Positions 1 through 12,530 of a DNA stretch of 64,000 nt are shown here, piece by piece. This stretch comes from Gordionus sp. m RMFG-2023 (Eukaryota > Nematomorpha > Gordioida > Chordodea > Parachordodidae): the NCBI RefSeq assembly GCF_954871325.1, contig NC_088775.1:4451475-4515474 (forward strand). The letters are read 5' to 3'. The first letter of the stretch is position 1, and the number at the start of each line of letters is the position of its first letter. Below the pieces are notes generated by a model that saw only the letters and a list, made by a program, of their open reading frames with translations, searched no databases and was not told where the DNA came from. A program made the position numbers and the translations under genes.

Positions 1-436
1 TGATTATAATATTTTTCATTAAATAATTTTTCGCATTTCATAATGCTGTTCTTATCGGGGTCTACATCTGCCAAAAAATCATTGACAATAAAGCCTCTTT
101 TAGTATTTTTATTTAAGATTTCAGGTAAATTTATATAAATATTAGGTTTTCTCTTGGTAGGTATATTCAATATAGTGGCTATTTTCCCATTTTTTTTAGA
201 AATTCCAAGCCATGTGCCTCCTTCTTTATCTATAGTAGTATCAATCCCTATAAAAAGTGAAGTAAAAAAATATTAAAAATAATCCTTTTTAAAAAACCTG
301 AGATAATATCTGAATTTGAATACATCGATATAGGCTTTGAAGGTCTATCAAAGTATTCATCTCGATTATGAGCGAAAATAAATATATAGTTTGATTTTGT
401 TTTTGAAGGTTCATAATAAATTAAACTTATGCACAT
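1..436 (-). CDS. TANGO2: TANGO2 homologue (NRDE family), 5' end, partial
   Basis: Two exons are visible. Exon 1 is 436-298 and starts MCISLIYYEPSK; an in-frame ATG lies at 484, but 436 matches the family start (MCIIFF...). Exon 2 is 247-1 and runs off the window. The 50-bp intron 297-248 has GT...AG ends and splits a glycine codon in phase 1. Seen: the NRDE-family motif HNRDEYFDRPSKP at about residues 29-41, then IISG joined across the splice to [16 protein letters not shown], which follows human TANGO2 ([20 protein letters not shown]) closely. Known for the family: the N-terminal Cys-2 is characteristic; TANGO2 has been tied to Golgi/ER organisation, mitochondria, heme export and lipid handling. 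Only about 128 residues of a protein usually near 270 aa are inside the window. No inactivating change is seen. Identity is very likely. Confidence 0.9.
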
Positions 437-498
437 GACAGGAAACTGAGAATGGATAGGTAAACTGAGGACAGACAGGTACATTTATTTTTATTTTA

Positions 499-1425
499 TG
501 ATTGATTGATTTTAAATTTAATTTAAATTGTTATTATAGCCTTAAATGATATATTTCGTTTAAATTGTTTTTTTTATAATACGTATATATATATATATAT
601 TTACCTTATTTTATATATATTTTTAATATCATTTTTAGTTTTAGAATAAAATATATATAACTTAAAACCAGTTTTTCTCACCACCGTTATTGTTGTATAA
701 CATGGTGCCCCGGAATGATAACTCACAATGATATATAAAAAAATCTCATATATTTATTATGTCTGGGAAGGAGAATTATTAAACTTAATATCAAACTAGA
801 CGAATCAATCATGGATATGAATTGTTATAAATGGAAATGATTACTAAAATTGGGTATATGAACTTACAAGAACCAAAATGATAGTTTAACAATAGGTTAT
901 GAATTCTATAGAGCAAAACCAATGACAATTTATAAAATATTCTAACATTCAAATTTGATCGATTCTCTAATTATTCATATATTCTGAAATCCTATTTAAT
1001 AATGATTATTTTACAATTGGTGATAATAACAATTTTGTAAAATTGACAATGATAACGACGGAGCTTGACGACGAGCCTGCGTACTCAAAACAATATTAAC
1101 AAACCAACGTGATAGAATCAAGCCAACGACTACAATGACTTATGAACGACTTGAACAATCAAAATGAACAACCATTTGAACTACATATTCTCTATGATAG
1201 CTCAGATGGATTATGGGAAGGCTTTTCAGAAGAAGGAGAATGTTGATTGATTGATTTTTTATTTAACTTAAATTATCATTATAGCCTTAAAAGATATATT
1301 TCGTTTAAATTGTTTTTTTTATAATACATATATATATATATATATACCTTATTTTATATTTATTTTTAGTATCATTTTTAGTTTTAGAATAAAATTATTA
1401 TAAATAAAAAACAATTTTTCAAAGA
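499..1425 (+). mobile_element. Small LTR retroelement fossil, non-autonomous
   Basis: Two direct repeats (about 499-702 and 1241-1425) share a 5' TGATTGATTGATT block, an AT tract and a TTTTAGTTTTAGAATAAAA block. The first ends in CA and is followed by TGGTGCCCCGGA at 703, a plausible primer-binding site. The second is preceded by the purine tract AGAAGGAGAA at 1231-1240. The 538-bp interior has no long open frame. A diverged third LTR-like stretch begins near 3438 behind another purine tract, so the original arrangement may have been LTR-interior-LTR-interior-LTR. Superfamily not determined; the element is broken and old. Confidence 0.6.
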
Positions 1426-1563
1426 TTTGGAGGGAGTGAGACAAGATAAGAAAGTTTACGAACAAAAACCAACTAATACTAGATATGACAATACACAGAT
1501 GATGCCATGAGCAAAAGACTTTATGATAATAATTACAATTATCAGTTTAGACAACCATGGCAG

Positions 1564-3288
1564 CAGTGGCGTAGCCAAGATTTTATCATGGGGGGGGGGG
1601 CTTAAATTTAAAAATGGGGGGGGGCGAAGCCCCCCAAACCTCCTATTTTTTTGAACACTTATTTGCTTATATATTTGGACTTGTTAAAATTGTTTTATAT
1701 TTTCATATAACAAAATTTTAGGCTATTTTATTATATATTTACATTCCTTTATTTAATCATATATATATTATTATTAATTAAAATGTTTTCAAAATGTTGA
1801 TATTTTATATAATACAGATTTTAATATTAAAAATTATAATGTATAAAGACTCTATTTTAAAAAAGTAATTTTTTATAATTATATAAAATATGTGTAATTC
1901 TTATGCAAATAATGGTATTTAAAAAAATATGATGATATTATCTTATAAATAATACTTTTTTTACAAAAAAAAAGTTGATTATATATTAAAACTAATAAAA
2001 TCTTATTGCTATTTTTTGATTTGAATTTAAAAAGAGAGATCTACTTTTCTCAGAGATTTTGCTAATTCATCTAGAATCAAATTTTTATCTATAATAATCT
2101 CCTTGTTAATATTCAATAGGGCTAATCCATTAAACCTTTTTCACCGGTTGTGTTTCTTAAATAGGTTTTTAACCTTTTTAAAGTTGAAAAAGACCTTTCA
2201 TTAATGCAGGTACTAATTGGCAAGGTAGTTAAAATTAATAATGTTTTGATATTAGGCAGGGAATCTAAAATGCAAATACACATGGAAAGGGCCTACAGAG
2301 CATTTTTTGGTCTCAAAGAATACCCTATTCTGTCAAAATTTTTATACCAAAATTCGACATCACAAAGTAACTTATCATATGAACCTACTAAATCATCAGC
2401 ATAAACTCTGAGATTTTTTTAATATCCTCTCGTGTTTCAAGTGTAATCAACAGTTTAGACTCAACCGGCAAAAGAAAATAAAAGCTTTGAAAATATAATT
2501 ATGACTAATAAATCTTTCTTTTAATTGAAATAAAAATGTATCAATAAGGGGAATAAAAATGTTTATTTTATAAAAATCCGCAATCGTAGATGCATCAATA
2601 TTTGATCGATTGGATTGTCTAGAGACTACTCTAGGTTTAAAAATTTCAATTCCAAACATATTAGCAATCTCCTTTACTTTTTCATATATTTCATGAAATT
2701 TTTCATCCACATTCTCTCTTATATTTGTTGATATTTCAACAATATCTTTGCTCTATTCATAATCTCCCTTAAATCCAAATCAATTTTTTGAAGCATTTTG
2801 CTAAAATCATATGTATAATTAAATAAAAAATTAACATATTGAATTGAAATTAAAAACTGTGTCTTAATAATAGCCTGCAAAAGATTTTCGGCATCTGCTG
2901 AATCTTTTTCCTTGCTTGATATATAAAATTCTAGTGCTGCAAAGACAATATCATATATTTCAATAAAGAGTTTCACCAACTCTTGTCTTTCGATGAATCT
3001 GGTCGGACAAAATCTTTAGTTTTTTTTTTGATTTTTTAAGTCAATATCATGATACGTTTTAAATAACTTCCTTTTTTGGGTGGTGTGAAATAGCTGCAAA
3101 CCAATAAATATAAAAATAATCAAATGTGTATATCTATTATTATTTATAATAAATTTAAAACATAAAAATCCAGCGTTTATTAAGAATTTTAAATTAAAAA
3201 ATTTTAAAAAATAAATTTAAAAAATATAATTTAAATGGGGGGGGGGGTTGAACCCTCAAACCCCCCCCCCCCCATGCCTACGCCACTG
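1564..3288 (-). mobile_element. hAT DNA transposon with exact 8-bp TSD
   Basis: The element begins CAGTGGCGTAGCC and ends GCCTACGCCACTG, inverted termini that continue into opposed G and C runs. It is bounded on both sides by the 8-bp duplication CATGGCAG (1556-1563 and 3289-3296), the length made by hAT transposases. Transposase remnants lie on the minus strand inside. It is inserted in what looks like interior sequence of the small LTR element on the left. Confidence 0.93.
2041..2979 (-). pseudogene. hAT transposase remnant (C-terminal half)
   Basis: Reading the minus strand, 2979-2719 encodes a helical stretch (VKLFIEIYDIVFAALEF... LREIMNRAKILL), and 2710-2447 encodes DEKFHEIYEKVKEIANMFGI followed by KPRVVSRQSNRSN and IFIPLIDTFLFQLKERF. 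These are the familiar segments of hAT transposases of the 52 kDa repressor / ZMYM-like group. 2230-2090 carries the C-terminal hATC dimerisation motif PISTCINERSFSTLKRLKTYLRN and, after a frameshift, NGLALLNINKEIIIDKN. The reading frame is broken by frameshifts and stops, and the N-terminal BED/TTF finger and most of the DDE core are absent, so it cannot be active. Confidence 0.85.
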
Positions 3289-3689
3289 CATGGCAGATTC
3301 GACCATATTATGGTAACTAAAGATTAAACAACCAAAATAACTATCATTTTCCATGACGAAACTATGACAGATTGCACGATAAGATTCACATGCAGGAAAA
3401 ACATAAATGGAGATCGTTTTTTTAAAGGGTGGAATGTTTATATGTCGATTTATACTAACCTTTAAATTGTTTTTTTGTGTTTATATAAATTGTTTTTTTA
3501 TAAATTGTGAAAATTGATTTTTTTATATAAATTATTACATTAATATATAAATTGATTTTTTGTTTGTAACATGCTATACATTTTTAGTTTTAAATCAGAT
3601 GAAGAATTATAAAAATAAATTAAATAAAATTTAACTCGTTATACTATCTCAGAAAACTTCAATTTTAAAAATATAAATAAATGTTTTTA

Positions 3690-5850
3690 ATATAAATCAA
3701 ATTTATCCAAAATTAAAATAATCTAAAAAATTAAAATATAATATGGAGGAAATGTAGTTCATAAATTTATAATAAGCATAGCCATGGATTATATTTGGTA
3801 CAAACTTATATAATCATTAAATAATAATTGAAATTTCCATCATTATTTTGGAATTATGATGTCCATTCTCAGTTTAGATATTTTCTTTTAGATTTTTGGG
3901 TTTTAAAAAATACATCATTTTTTGACTCATTTTGTGTAAACTATTTACATATAATAGAAAACCTATAGTTAGCAAATCTGGTTTTAAAGAAGATTATATT
4001 CCTATATCAAATTTAAATCTTAAAACGAAAAAAAATTAGAAGCTTCCATCATTATGACAATAAATAATATATTTAAAATCTTTAAATCAGTTAGAAATCG
4101 CAATACTCTACAAATTTTATTAAACATAATTTTATAAAAAAAAGAATTAAGATAAATAGAAAACTCACTAAAATTTTCATAAAAGGATTTGAAAGCCTAT
4201 TTCTTGGACATAATTAATCTTAAAAATATGAATTAAGTTCCAGGAGGATCGATAATTGTTTAAAATATATTAATCATTTTCTAAAAAATATAGGAAAATT
4301 TATTTAGTTTGTCCATTCTCATATTACAATCTATCACAATTTGATAATTTTTACCTTGCAATCCAGTTAAAGAAAGAACGAATAAGGCTAACTAATTCAT
4401 TATTTTTTTAAAAAATGTTTACAGCTCAAGTTACCTATGTCATATTCCAAATTTTTTATTCTGTAATCCTATTATAAAATAACAAATTTTTTTTTTATTT
4501 TTTTTTATCTTGAATAAATTAGAATATAAAGGGTCTTACAATTCATTTTTTCCCAGACCGACAAATGTTTTTGTATGACTCTGGTTCCTGTCTAATATAA
4601 TTGCTAGTTTAGTTAAGATTTAACTCCGACTTACATATTTATGTAATAAATAAGATAATTCAAGAAATAAAATATACAAACGGAAGTGGGACAAACATCT
4701 AAAAAAAGCACGCAAAATTATTTTCTATTATTAGTTTTAAATTTTCAAGTTTTAAAACGATTCAATTTTATGATAAATCTAGTAAATATGTATTATATTA
4801 CATAAAAAGTTACTCGAAACATTATTGCACTTACATAATATTTTATTCACCAATGTAAAAATGTTGCTTACAGGCAGTGGCGTAGCTAGGAATTTTCCTT
4901 AGAGGGGGTCCATACATATAAAAGATGGGGACTTCGCCCCCAGACCCCCTTTAACGGGCATTTGGCTCTTTTGCTCGGCCTTCGGCCGGGTTTATCTTAC
5001 AAATCATAACCATATCTTCGATAATATATAATAAATATATTTTTTAAATGCATCATTAATATGTTATTATAATTTAGTAGATTATTCTCAATGACTTTAT
5101 AATAATACTATCCAGAATAATTTTAATAGTAATATAATATCCTTCCACAAACATCAAAACCAGAAAAATATAATTCATATAAAATCACTTTTAAGTCTTT
5201 TGAACGTATAATCTAAAAAAATTTTTGCTCTGGGAGGGGTCCAAACCCGAAAACCACCCCCGTAGCTACGCCACTGCTTACAGGTATGGGAAAAATTTAT
5301 TGTATTAATATAATTAATTAATTAATAATATTGTTGCACAATAAAAATTATTTTAATAAAATATTTATCTCGGAATAAATATTTTTTGTTTACAATTATA
5401 AATGAATATAATCATAAATATATTTTCTAAATATTGCAAAAAATATATATATTAATTTAAATCTCAAGTATTATATTTATACATCTTATATAGTGTGTTT
5501 TATATATTTTCTCAACTCAATAACAAGTAATTTTTTATCTTTAACTAATTTATGATTATACTTGTGTCTCGTGAGGAAATCTATTATCAAAACATTTTAA
5601 TTTATATAGAGGCTAATTGAAACACAAGACATGTCATACTTGAAATTAAGAATCTATAATATTATAACCTTATCCTATAATAGATTTTATAAAATAGATT
5701 TTATATATAGACTTTATAAAATTATCAAAATAATGTTTCAATTTATTTAATCTATTTTATTAAATATTTATAATCTAAAATATTTAAACTATTCTATAAA
5801 TATCTTTGTCCACTATAAGGTGATAAATTCGAAAAATACAGTATTAAATG
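3690..5850. repeat. AT-rich dispersed repeat, copy A
   Basis: Shares long stretches with copies at about 9975-10600 and 11555-12530. Shared blocks include AAATTTATCCAAAATTAAAAT, TATGATGTCCATTCTCAGTTT, a poly-T block ending TTGACTCATTTTGTGTAAACT, and GACATGTCATACTTGAAATTAAG near 5625 followed by CCTTATCCTATAATAG. This copy is the longest and is interrupted by the MITE at 4875-5276. No coding potential is seen. Class unknown. Confidence 0.6.
4875..5276. mobile_element. hAT MITE, 402 bp, exact 8-bp TSD
   Basis: Termini CAGTGGCGTAGCTAGGA and GTAGCTACGCCACTG are inverted; the flanks are the perfect 8-bp duplication CTTACAGG (4867-4874 and 5277-5284). The ends match those of the coding hAT at 1564, so it was probably mobilised by that family. 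No transposase remnant is seen. A GC-rich patch with CGGCCTTCGGCCGGG lies near 4976. Confidence 0.92.
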
Positions 5851-5949
5851 CCTTCATAAAATAAAATAATTTAAATTTAATAAAATTTTTATATTTAGAA
5901 TTTTGCACAATTTTTATTATTATATCGATGTCCAATTTATGTATTATAT

Positions 5950-6215
5950 TGTTGGAATATGACTAAAGCTGGAATTTTTTTAGATTTTTGTCGAAGATAG
6001 ATTCACCCTAAATGCATCCCTAGATTATCTTCGAAAATGATGAAAGATTGGGCATGTTGTAAGGGAATTTTTATATGTTTTTTATGTTATAACACAGATG
6101 ACGCTTTACATCAAATTAAGAATAGCAATATCAATCTAGCATTAAACGAGTTAAGATTATTGGAAATTCATTATAAAGTTTCTGAAAAATTTTTAAAAAA
6201 CCAATTAATATGTTA
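5950..6215 (+). other. Interrupted open frame of unknown origin
   Basis: A forward frame starting ATGACTAAAGCTGG reads protein-like sequence (MTKAGIFLDFCRR; later ACCKGIFICFLCYNTDDALH and NINLALNELRLLEIHYKVSE) apart from one interruption. It is less AT-biased than its surroundings. I do not recognise the family; it may be an exon or a transposon remnant. Confidence 0.25.
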
Positions 6216-6244
6216 AAAAATATTATTTTATTTAAAAAAATAGA

Positions 6245-7780
6245 AGCTTTTCAAATTTTATCATTACTCCCCGAGATTAGCTATAGGCGATGGTGACTGT
6301 TAACTGCGATACCCACAGCTCTGGTTTACCTTCTTTATGTTTTAACCAATTTTTTACAATCGCCACCATCCGTTCAGCCTGCCTATTCGAGCTGAGATAA
6401 TATGGTGGTACCCTTATATGTTTCACATTTATCTTAAAACAAAAATCCTTGAATACCGCACTTACAAAAGCCGGGATTCCATCAGACACTATTATCCTTG
6501 TAATCCCAAATTTAGCAAATATTTTCTTGCAATGTTTCATGACTATTCCCATAAGTAAACCATACACCTCTTCAAATTCAATCCATTTAAAAAATTAATC
6601 CATACTCAAAACAAATTATTTTACTTTCCGCTCAAAGAAATTTATATGGACCCTCTCCCACAGCCCTCTAGGTTTTTGCCAATTATCACCCTTTTTTCTC
6701 CGGGGCATATTGACCAGGCATTGCATATTTAACAACTTTTACCCACGTTATCAATTTCTTTATTCACTCCGGGCCACCATACATATTCACTTCCCCACTG
6801 CTACTTTCTAGGTATCCCTAGATGACCCGCATGTATTATGTTAAAGACCCTTTCTCTTAATCGCCGAGGATAGATAGCTCTTTTCCCTCTCATAAGACAA
6901 TTATCAACTATTAGTATTCTATACTTTTATATTTATTCCCCCAAGGTTTTTTTTCCTGGTACCCATAATTTCACCAAAGCTAAATTCTCTATCTTTTAAC
7001 GTATAATCTTCTATTTCTTTCTACGTAGTAGGACTACCCTTAAACCCCCACGTTAATGTCCGAATCAATGTCTCTTCACCAGCTTTCGCTATAATATTAT
7101 CTTCATCAACTAACCTCGATAAAACATCTGATAAATGATTTTCTTTTCCTTGCCTATTCTTTAATTCCAAAACTATCCACTAACAACAACCACCTCTGCA
7201 GTCTTGGTGACATCATTAATTCTTTATTATCTTTTCTAAGCAAATGTATCAAAGGTTTATGATCTATATACACATTAAATTTCCTACCAATCAGACACTT
7301 TACATCTTGTCAATCCAAATATAACTTCCAGAGCCTCATGATCACTGCCTTTTTAAATACTCTCGAGAATAATATCACCGGTCTTTCCATTCCTTCTATC
7401 CAATGTAATAGAGCTCCACTCACTCCTTTGTTGGATGCATCTACTGCTAAAATTACCTCCAAATCGAAACATACCAAAATAGGTTCTTTACTAATTTCCA
7501 ATTTCAACTTTTCAAATGATATTTCTTGAGCATCCTTCCATTCAAATTGAACATTTTTCTTCAACAACTCATATAAAGGCGCAGCTATTCGAGCAAAATC
7601 CTCAATAAATCGATTATAATAATTTACCATTCCCATGAAATATTGAACCTTAGAACTTGTTCACCGGTTTACGTATATTCGCTATACTCAACAAATTTTT
7701 ATGCAATGGTTTTACTTCCGTACCATATTTTATGCTCTAAATCAAGACACTTTTTTTCACAACTAGCTCGCAATCCTTTA
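6245..7780 (-). mobile_element. Ty3/gypsy LTR retrotransposon fossil (RT/RNase H + integrase)
   Basis: In minus-strand order: the end of the reverse transcriptase and the RNase H start (NYYNRFIEDFARIAAPLYEL... LAVDASNKGVSGALL, 7636-7310), an integrase zinc-binding region (EYVWWPGVNKEID near 6770), and an integrase core piece (IIVSDGIPAFVSAVFKDFC... RQAERMVAIVKNWLK, 6567-6277). This order is that of Ty3/gypsy pol. The element is heavily broken (many interruptions), its LTRs were not found, and it looks old. Confidence 0.85.
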
Positions 7781-8162
7781 CTGTGTTTAAATTAAATCGT
7801 CAATATGTTTCATTAAATCATCACAACACTGTAAGTATACAACAAGACAACAGAAGGGTAGTAAAAAAATATTTAACACCAAAAACTCTTCTTTTTTTTT
7901 TTACTAAACTTAACGAATACGTATTTTTACATAAGCCTACCATACAAGATAATAAAATAAACTTTCTTCTTTTCCTATTTTCTTTTAAAAATGACTAATC
8001 TACACTGTCATCTGGTTAAAAAAATTTTTTTTATATATTATAATAACAAACAAAGGCATGACAAAAACAACTTTTTAATACACCACGATAACTCGTTTAA
8101 TCTGTACCATAAAAATTTGTATCGTATTGTCTTAAAAAAATCATAACATTATATAACAATTA
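7781..8162. other. AT-rich spacer, nothing recognised
   Basis: No gene, RNA or repeat boundary seen between the gypsy fossil and the Tc1/mariner terminus. Confidence 0.5.
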
Positions 8163-9968
8163 CAGTGAAACGAGTGTTAAAAATCAACTAACAATAAAAG
8201 GGAATAAATATTATAAAATTTTATTTTAATTATATACATATTGAAATTAAATATGGACAAGTAATTAATTAACAAGATTAATCGTTTTTAAATTAATAAA
8301 AAGAAATTATGTTGTAAATATATAATTTGTGATAAAAAATGGAGATTTTATTTTGATCTTCTTTGAGAATATTCAAGTAAGATTTTTGATTAAATTTTAT
8401 CTAAAATTCTATATCATTTTTTGTAAAAAGTCTTTTTGATATTTGTAAATATTTTAGAATTTCTTAAATGTAATCTATTTTGAAATTTTGCACCCTGATA
8501 AAAATATGATAATACTATAAATTTTTATAATAACTTCGATAAAATAATTAATACATAAAAAATATAATTATAATTTATCAAAATATTCTATTGTTCCACG
8601 AATTTGATGATGGTACTTTTTTAGAAAATAAAAGAGTTAATATTTTAATTATTAATACAAATCAATTAAAAGGATTACCTAATTAAATAGTTGCCCGCTA
8701 TAACCCAACTCCAAATAGCTTTGCATGTGATTGTAAAAGTTAGTAAAATCATAAGGAATAAATCCGTGTAAGAGCTGAATAATATTCCCAATAATTTCAT
8801 CTCTTGAATTAGGGCAGGGGTTTATTGCTCGATATTTATTTTTCAAGACTCCAAAAAAATTTTCGATGAGATTTAGCTGAGGTGAATATGGTGGTAGATA
8901 TTCAATCCTATCTTTTATGCATCGATAAGATGGCTTCTATGGATAGTTGCATTATCCATTACAATAATTACATCTAGTTGTAAGACACTGATAAGTTCTG
9001 TCATAAAATCACGGAATAACAACCCATTATAAGCTCCTTTGATTATTTTATAATGGATTACCCCTCCAATTCCAATTGTACAAAGTATGCTTACATTTTT
9101 ACCCTTAGAGGATGGAATTTTTATTATTGGACGTACATTACATGGTGCCCAGGCGTAGATTGGTACAACGTGCAAGTTTATTCTCTAAGAAATATAATTT
9201 TTCTCTTGGGGTATTTAAGATCTCTACACAATAGATTTGACGAATATTGATTGCCCCAGGAGTATTTCTTCTATCAGGCTCCGTGCCAGCTCTTTTTTTC
9301 AACCAACCTATATTTTTTATATATTTGCTAATTGTTGTTTTCGTTTTTGGACTACCAGGAGGTAAATTTTCTATTATCCGTAGTAAGAGTATTAATATCC
9401 ATCAGTAAATTTATGATGCGTCTTTCAATTATGGAAGCATCTTTTTTTTACCTTTTTGGAATATTATATTCTTTTAAAGGATCTCCATTTATAACTGGGA
9501 ATGTGACCTGTCTAAATTTAAGAACTGATGCTGTAGACATTTCGACGTATTTTTCAATGTCTTTAATTTTCATCTGTTCTCTTTCAGGCATTGTTATAAT
9601 TTTAGTAACTATATCTATTTTTTCTTTATTCCAATATTTGTGTATTTTTGGTCTTGGAATTCTCAACGGAGATTAGGAGTTTTCATTTAAATTGGGAAAA
9701 TTAATATTACTATTGGATAATAAAGATTCTATATTAAACATTATTTTTTTATTATTTAAGAAAAATTTAAACAAATTAACAAATATTTTTTACTTATTTA
9801 AGAAAAATTTATAAATTTTTAATTAAATTTCCAACACATTTCTTTTCAACGATTAATCTTATTAATTAATTGTCTATATTTAATTTCAATATGTATTTAA
9901 ATAAAAATAAAACTTTATTATATTTATCCCTTTTTATTGTTAGTTGATTTTTAACACTCGTTTCACTG
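8163..9968 (-). mobile_element. Tc1/mariner (IS630-like) element with long TIRs
   Basis: Both ends start CAGTGAAACGAGTGTTAAAAA and stay complementary for about 130 bp, through TCAACTAACAATAAAA, an AT region and GATTAATCG. The left end follows TA, as expected for this superfamily; the right end is followed by TT, so the duplicate TA has probably mutated. The interior carries a decayed DDE transposase on the minus strand. Length about 1.8 kb. Confidence 0.88.
8690..9666 (-). pseudogene. Tc1/IS630-like DDE transposase, decayed
   Basis: The N-terminal part (9666-9448) reads RIPRPKIHKYWNKEKIDIV and then a helix-turn-helix-like stretch. The catalytic core (9175-8915) reads AWAPCNVRPIIKIPSSKGKN, HYKIIKGAYNGLLFRDF and IIVMDNATIHRS, which holds the second catalytic Asp. 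After a frameshift near 8920 it continues YLPPYSPQLNLIENFFGVLK, which holds the third acidic residue, and ends YNHMQSYLELGYSGQLFN stop at about 8690. The first catalytic Asp is not evident (FLEN where F(I/L)DE is usual). Several stops and frameshifts separate the pieces, so it is non-functional. Confidence 0.85.
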
Positions 9969-9974
9969 TTTATT

Positions 9975-10600
9975 AATCAAATTTATCCAAAATTAAAATT
10001 ATTCAATAAAGTAAAATAAAATATGGAAGATAAAAAATTATCCATAAATTTAGAATATATATAGAACAGATATATTATAATTGAAAAATATAATACCCAT
10101 AATAAAATATTAAATTAATAAATAAGTTTCCGCTAGATGGCGTAATATATCTATTTTATTTTTTAAATTAAAAATAAAGTGTATAGGAGCATAATTCTAT
10201 GCTCTGGATTAATTCATTTCGTACAAAACTTATATAACGATAAAATGAAAAAAAAATTGAAGTTTTTTACATCCAACTCATTTTTTTTAAAAATATTTTA
10301 GGTTTCAAAAAAAATATATTATTTTTTCGACTCCTTTTGTGTAAAAACTTATAAAAACACAAAATAAATAAAATTTTGAAGTTTCCATCATTATTTTTGA
10401 AGTTACGATGTCCATTCTCAGTTTCGCCATTTTTTTAAAAGATTTTTGGGTTTTAAAAAAATATATTATTTTTTTGACTCATTGTGTAAACTAACTTATA
10501 TAGTTAAAAACTATCTCAAGAGAGAATCTAATTAATATAGGGACTAGATGAATTATTGGACATGTCAAACTTAAAATTAAGAATCTAGCATATTTAAAAA
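9975..10600. repeat. AT-rich dispersed repeat, copy B
   Basis: Second copy of the family at 3690 and 11555. Contains AATCAAATTTATCCAAAATT, a GCTAGATGGCGTAATATAT motif, GCTCTGGATTAATTCATTTC, GATGTCCATTCTCAGTTT and GGACATGTCAAACTTAAAATTAAG. It abuts the right end of the Tc1/mariner element. No coding potential. Confidence 0.65.
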
Positions 10601-10700
10601 TTGGTTCCGCGTCAATTCGGTGCGAAAAATTTGGTGCGGCCTCAGTTCAGCGCGGCGACACTTAGGCGCAACGACAATTCAGCGTGTATCGAACACAGCT
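10601..10700. repeat. GC-rich degenerate tandem motif
   Basis: Several imperfect units of about 15-20 bp around GGTGCGGCCTCAGTTCAG, GCGCGGCGACACTTAGG and CGCAACGACAATTCAGCG stand out against about 80% AT flanks. Short GCG-rich arrays of this sort occur at transposon ends in animals; the parent element is not identified. Confidence 0.45.
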
Positions 10701-11554
10701 GCAATTTATTATAAATTTATTAGTATTAAAAAAAAGGATGATTAAATAGAAGTCATTTTGAATGTTAGTCCTATTAATTATTTCTTTATTTTTTTTTTAC
10801 AAAAATCTCAATTTTATTTACTATATGTGTAATATCAATAAAAAATTTAATAATATCCAAAAAAAATTACCAACCAATATTTATGCCGATTACTTTGGTG
10901 GACCAATTTATTATAATGTATGTTGATTAGTAGATGTATCCCTGGAGAATTTCCGAATAGAAGAATGAAAGAAATAAAGAAAAAGAAATCTTTGGACCCC
11001 TATCTCTACTCTTACATATTATTGGTAAAATCATAATCGCCCATTTTTAAAAATACATATTTATATGGACAAAATATACTGCTGTAAAAAAATGATTACT
11101 TTTATTATAGACCTATTATGATAATACAATTATATTAGTGATCATCTACCAAATCTATATATTGTTAACCATCTTAGACATTATTTTCCAATATAAACCT
11201 TCTACTATCCTTTTAAGTATATATTTTTTTAAGGGTTAGAAGATATAATCAGTATTGAAATTTAAAAAAATTTGATTTTTTTAGCAAATTTTGATTGTTT
11301 TTTAACCACTTGCTATATGACGATCAACTATGATATTCCCTAGGCCCTGGGCACGATATAGAGCAGACCGCAACACCAAAAATTAGGGAATATTATGAGA
11401 AATGAATATAATTTTTTACTATAAAAATTCCAACAGTTTGAAAATTGTAGAGAATTAGATATTCTCAAGTATAATAACCTTTTAATCTTGTATCACTTAT
11501 ATTGGTTTGACTTGTCTTAAAAAAGTCATAACATAATATAAAAATTATATTAAT
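10701..11554. other. AT-rich spacer, nothing recognised
   Basis: No open frame, RNA gene or repeat match seen by eye. Confidence 0.5.
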
Positions 11555-12530
<976 letters not shown>

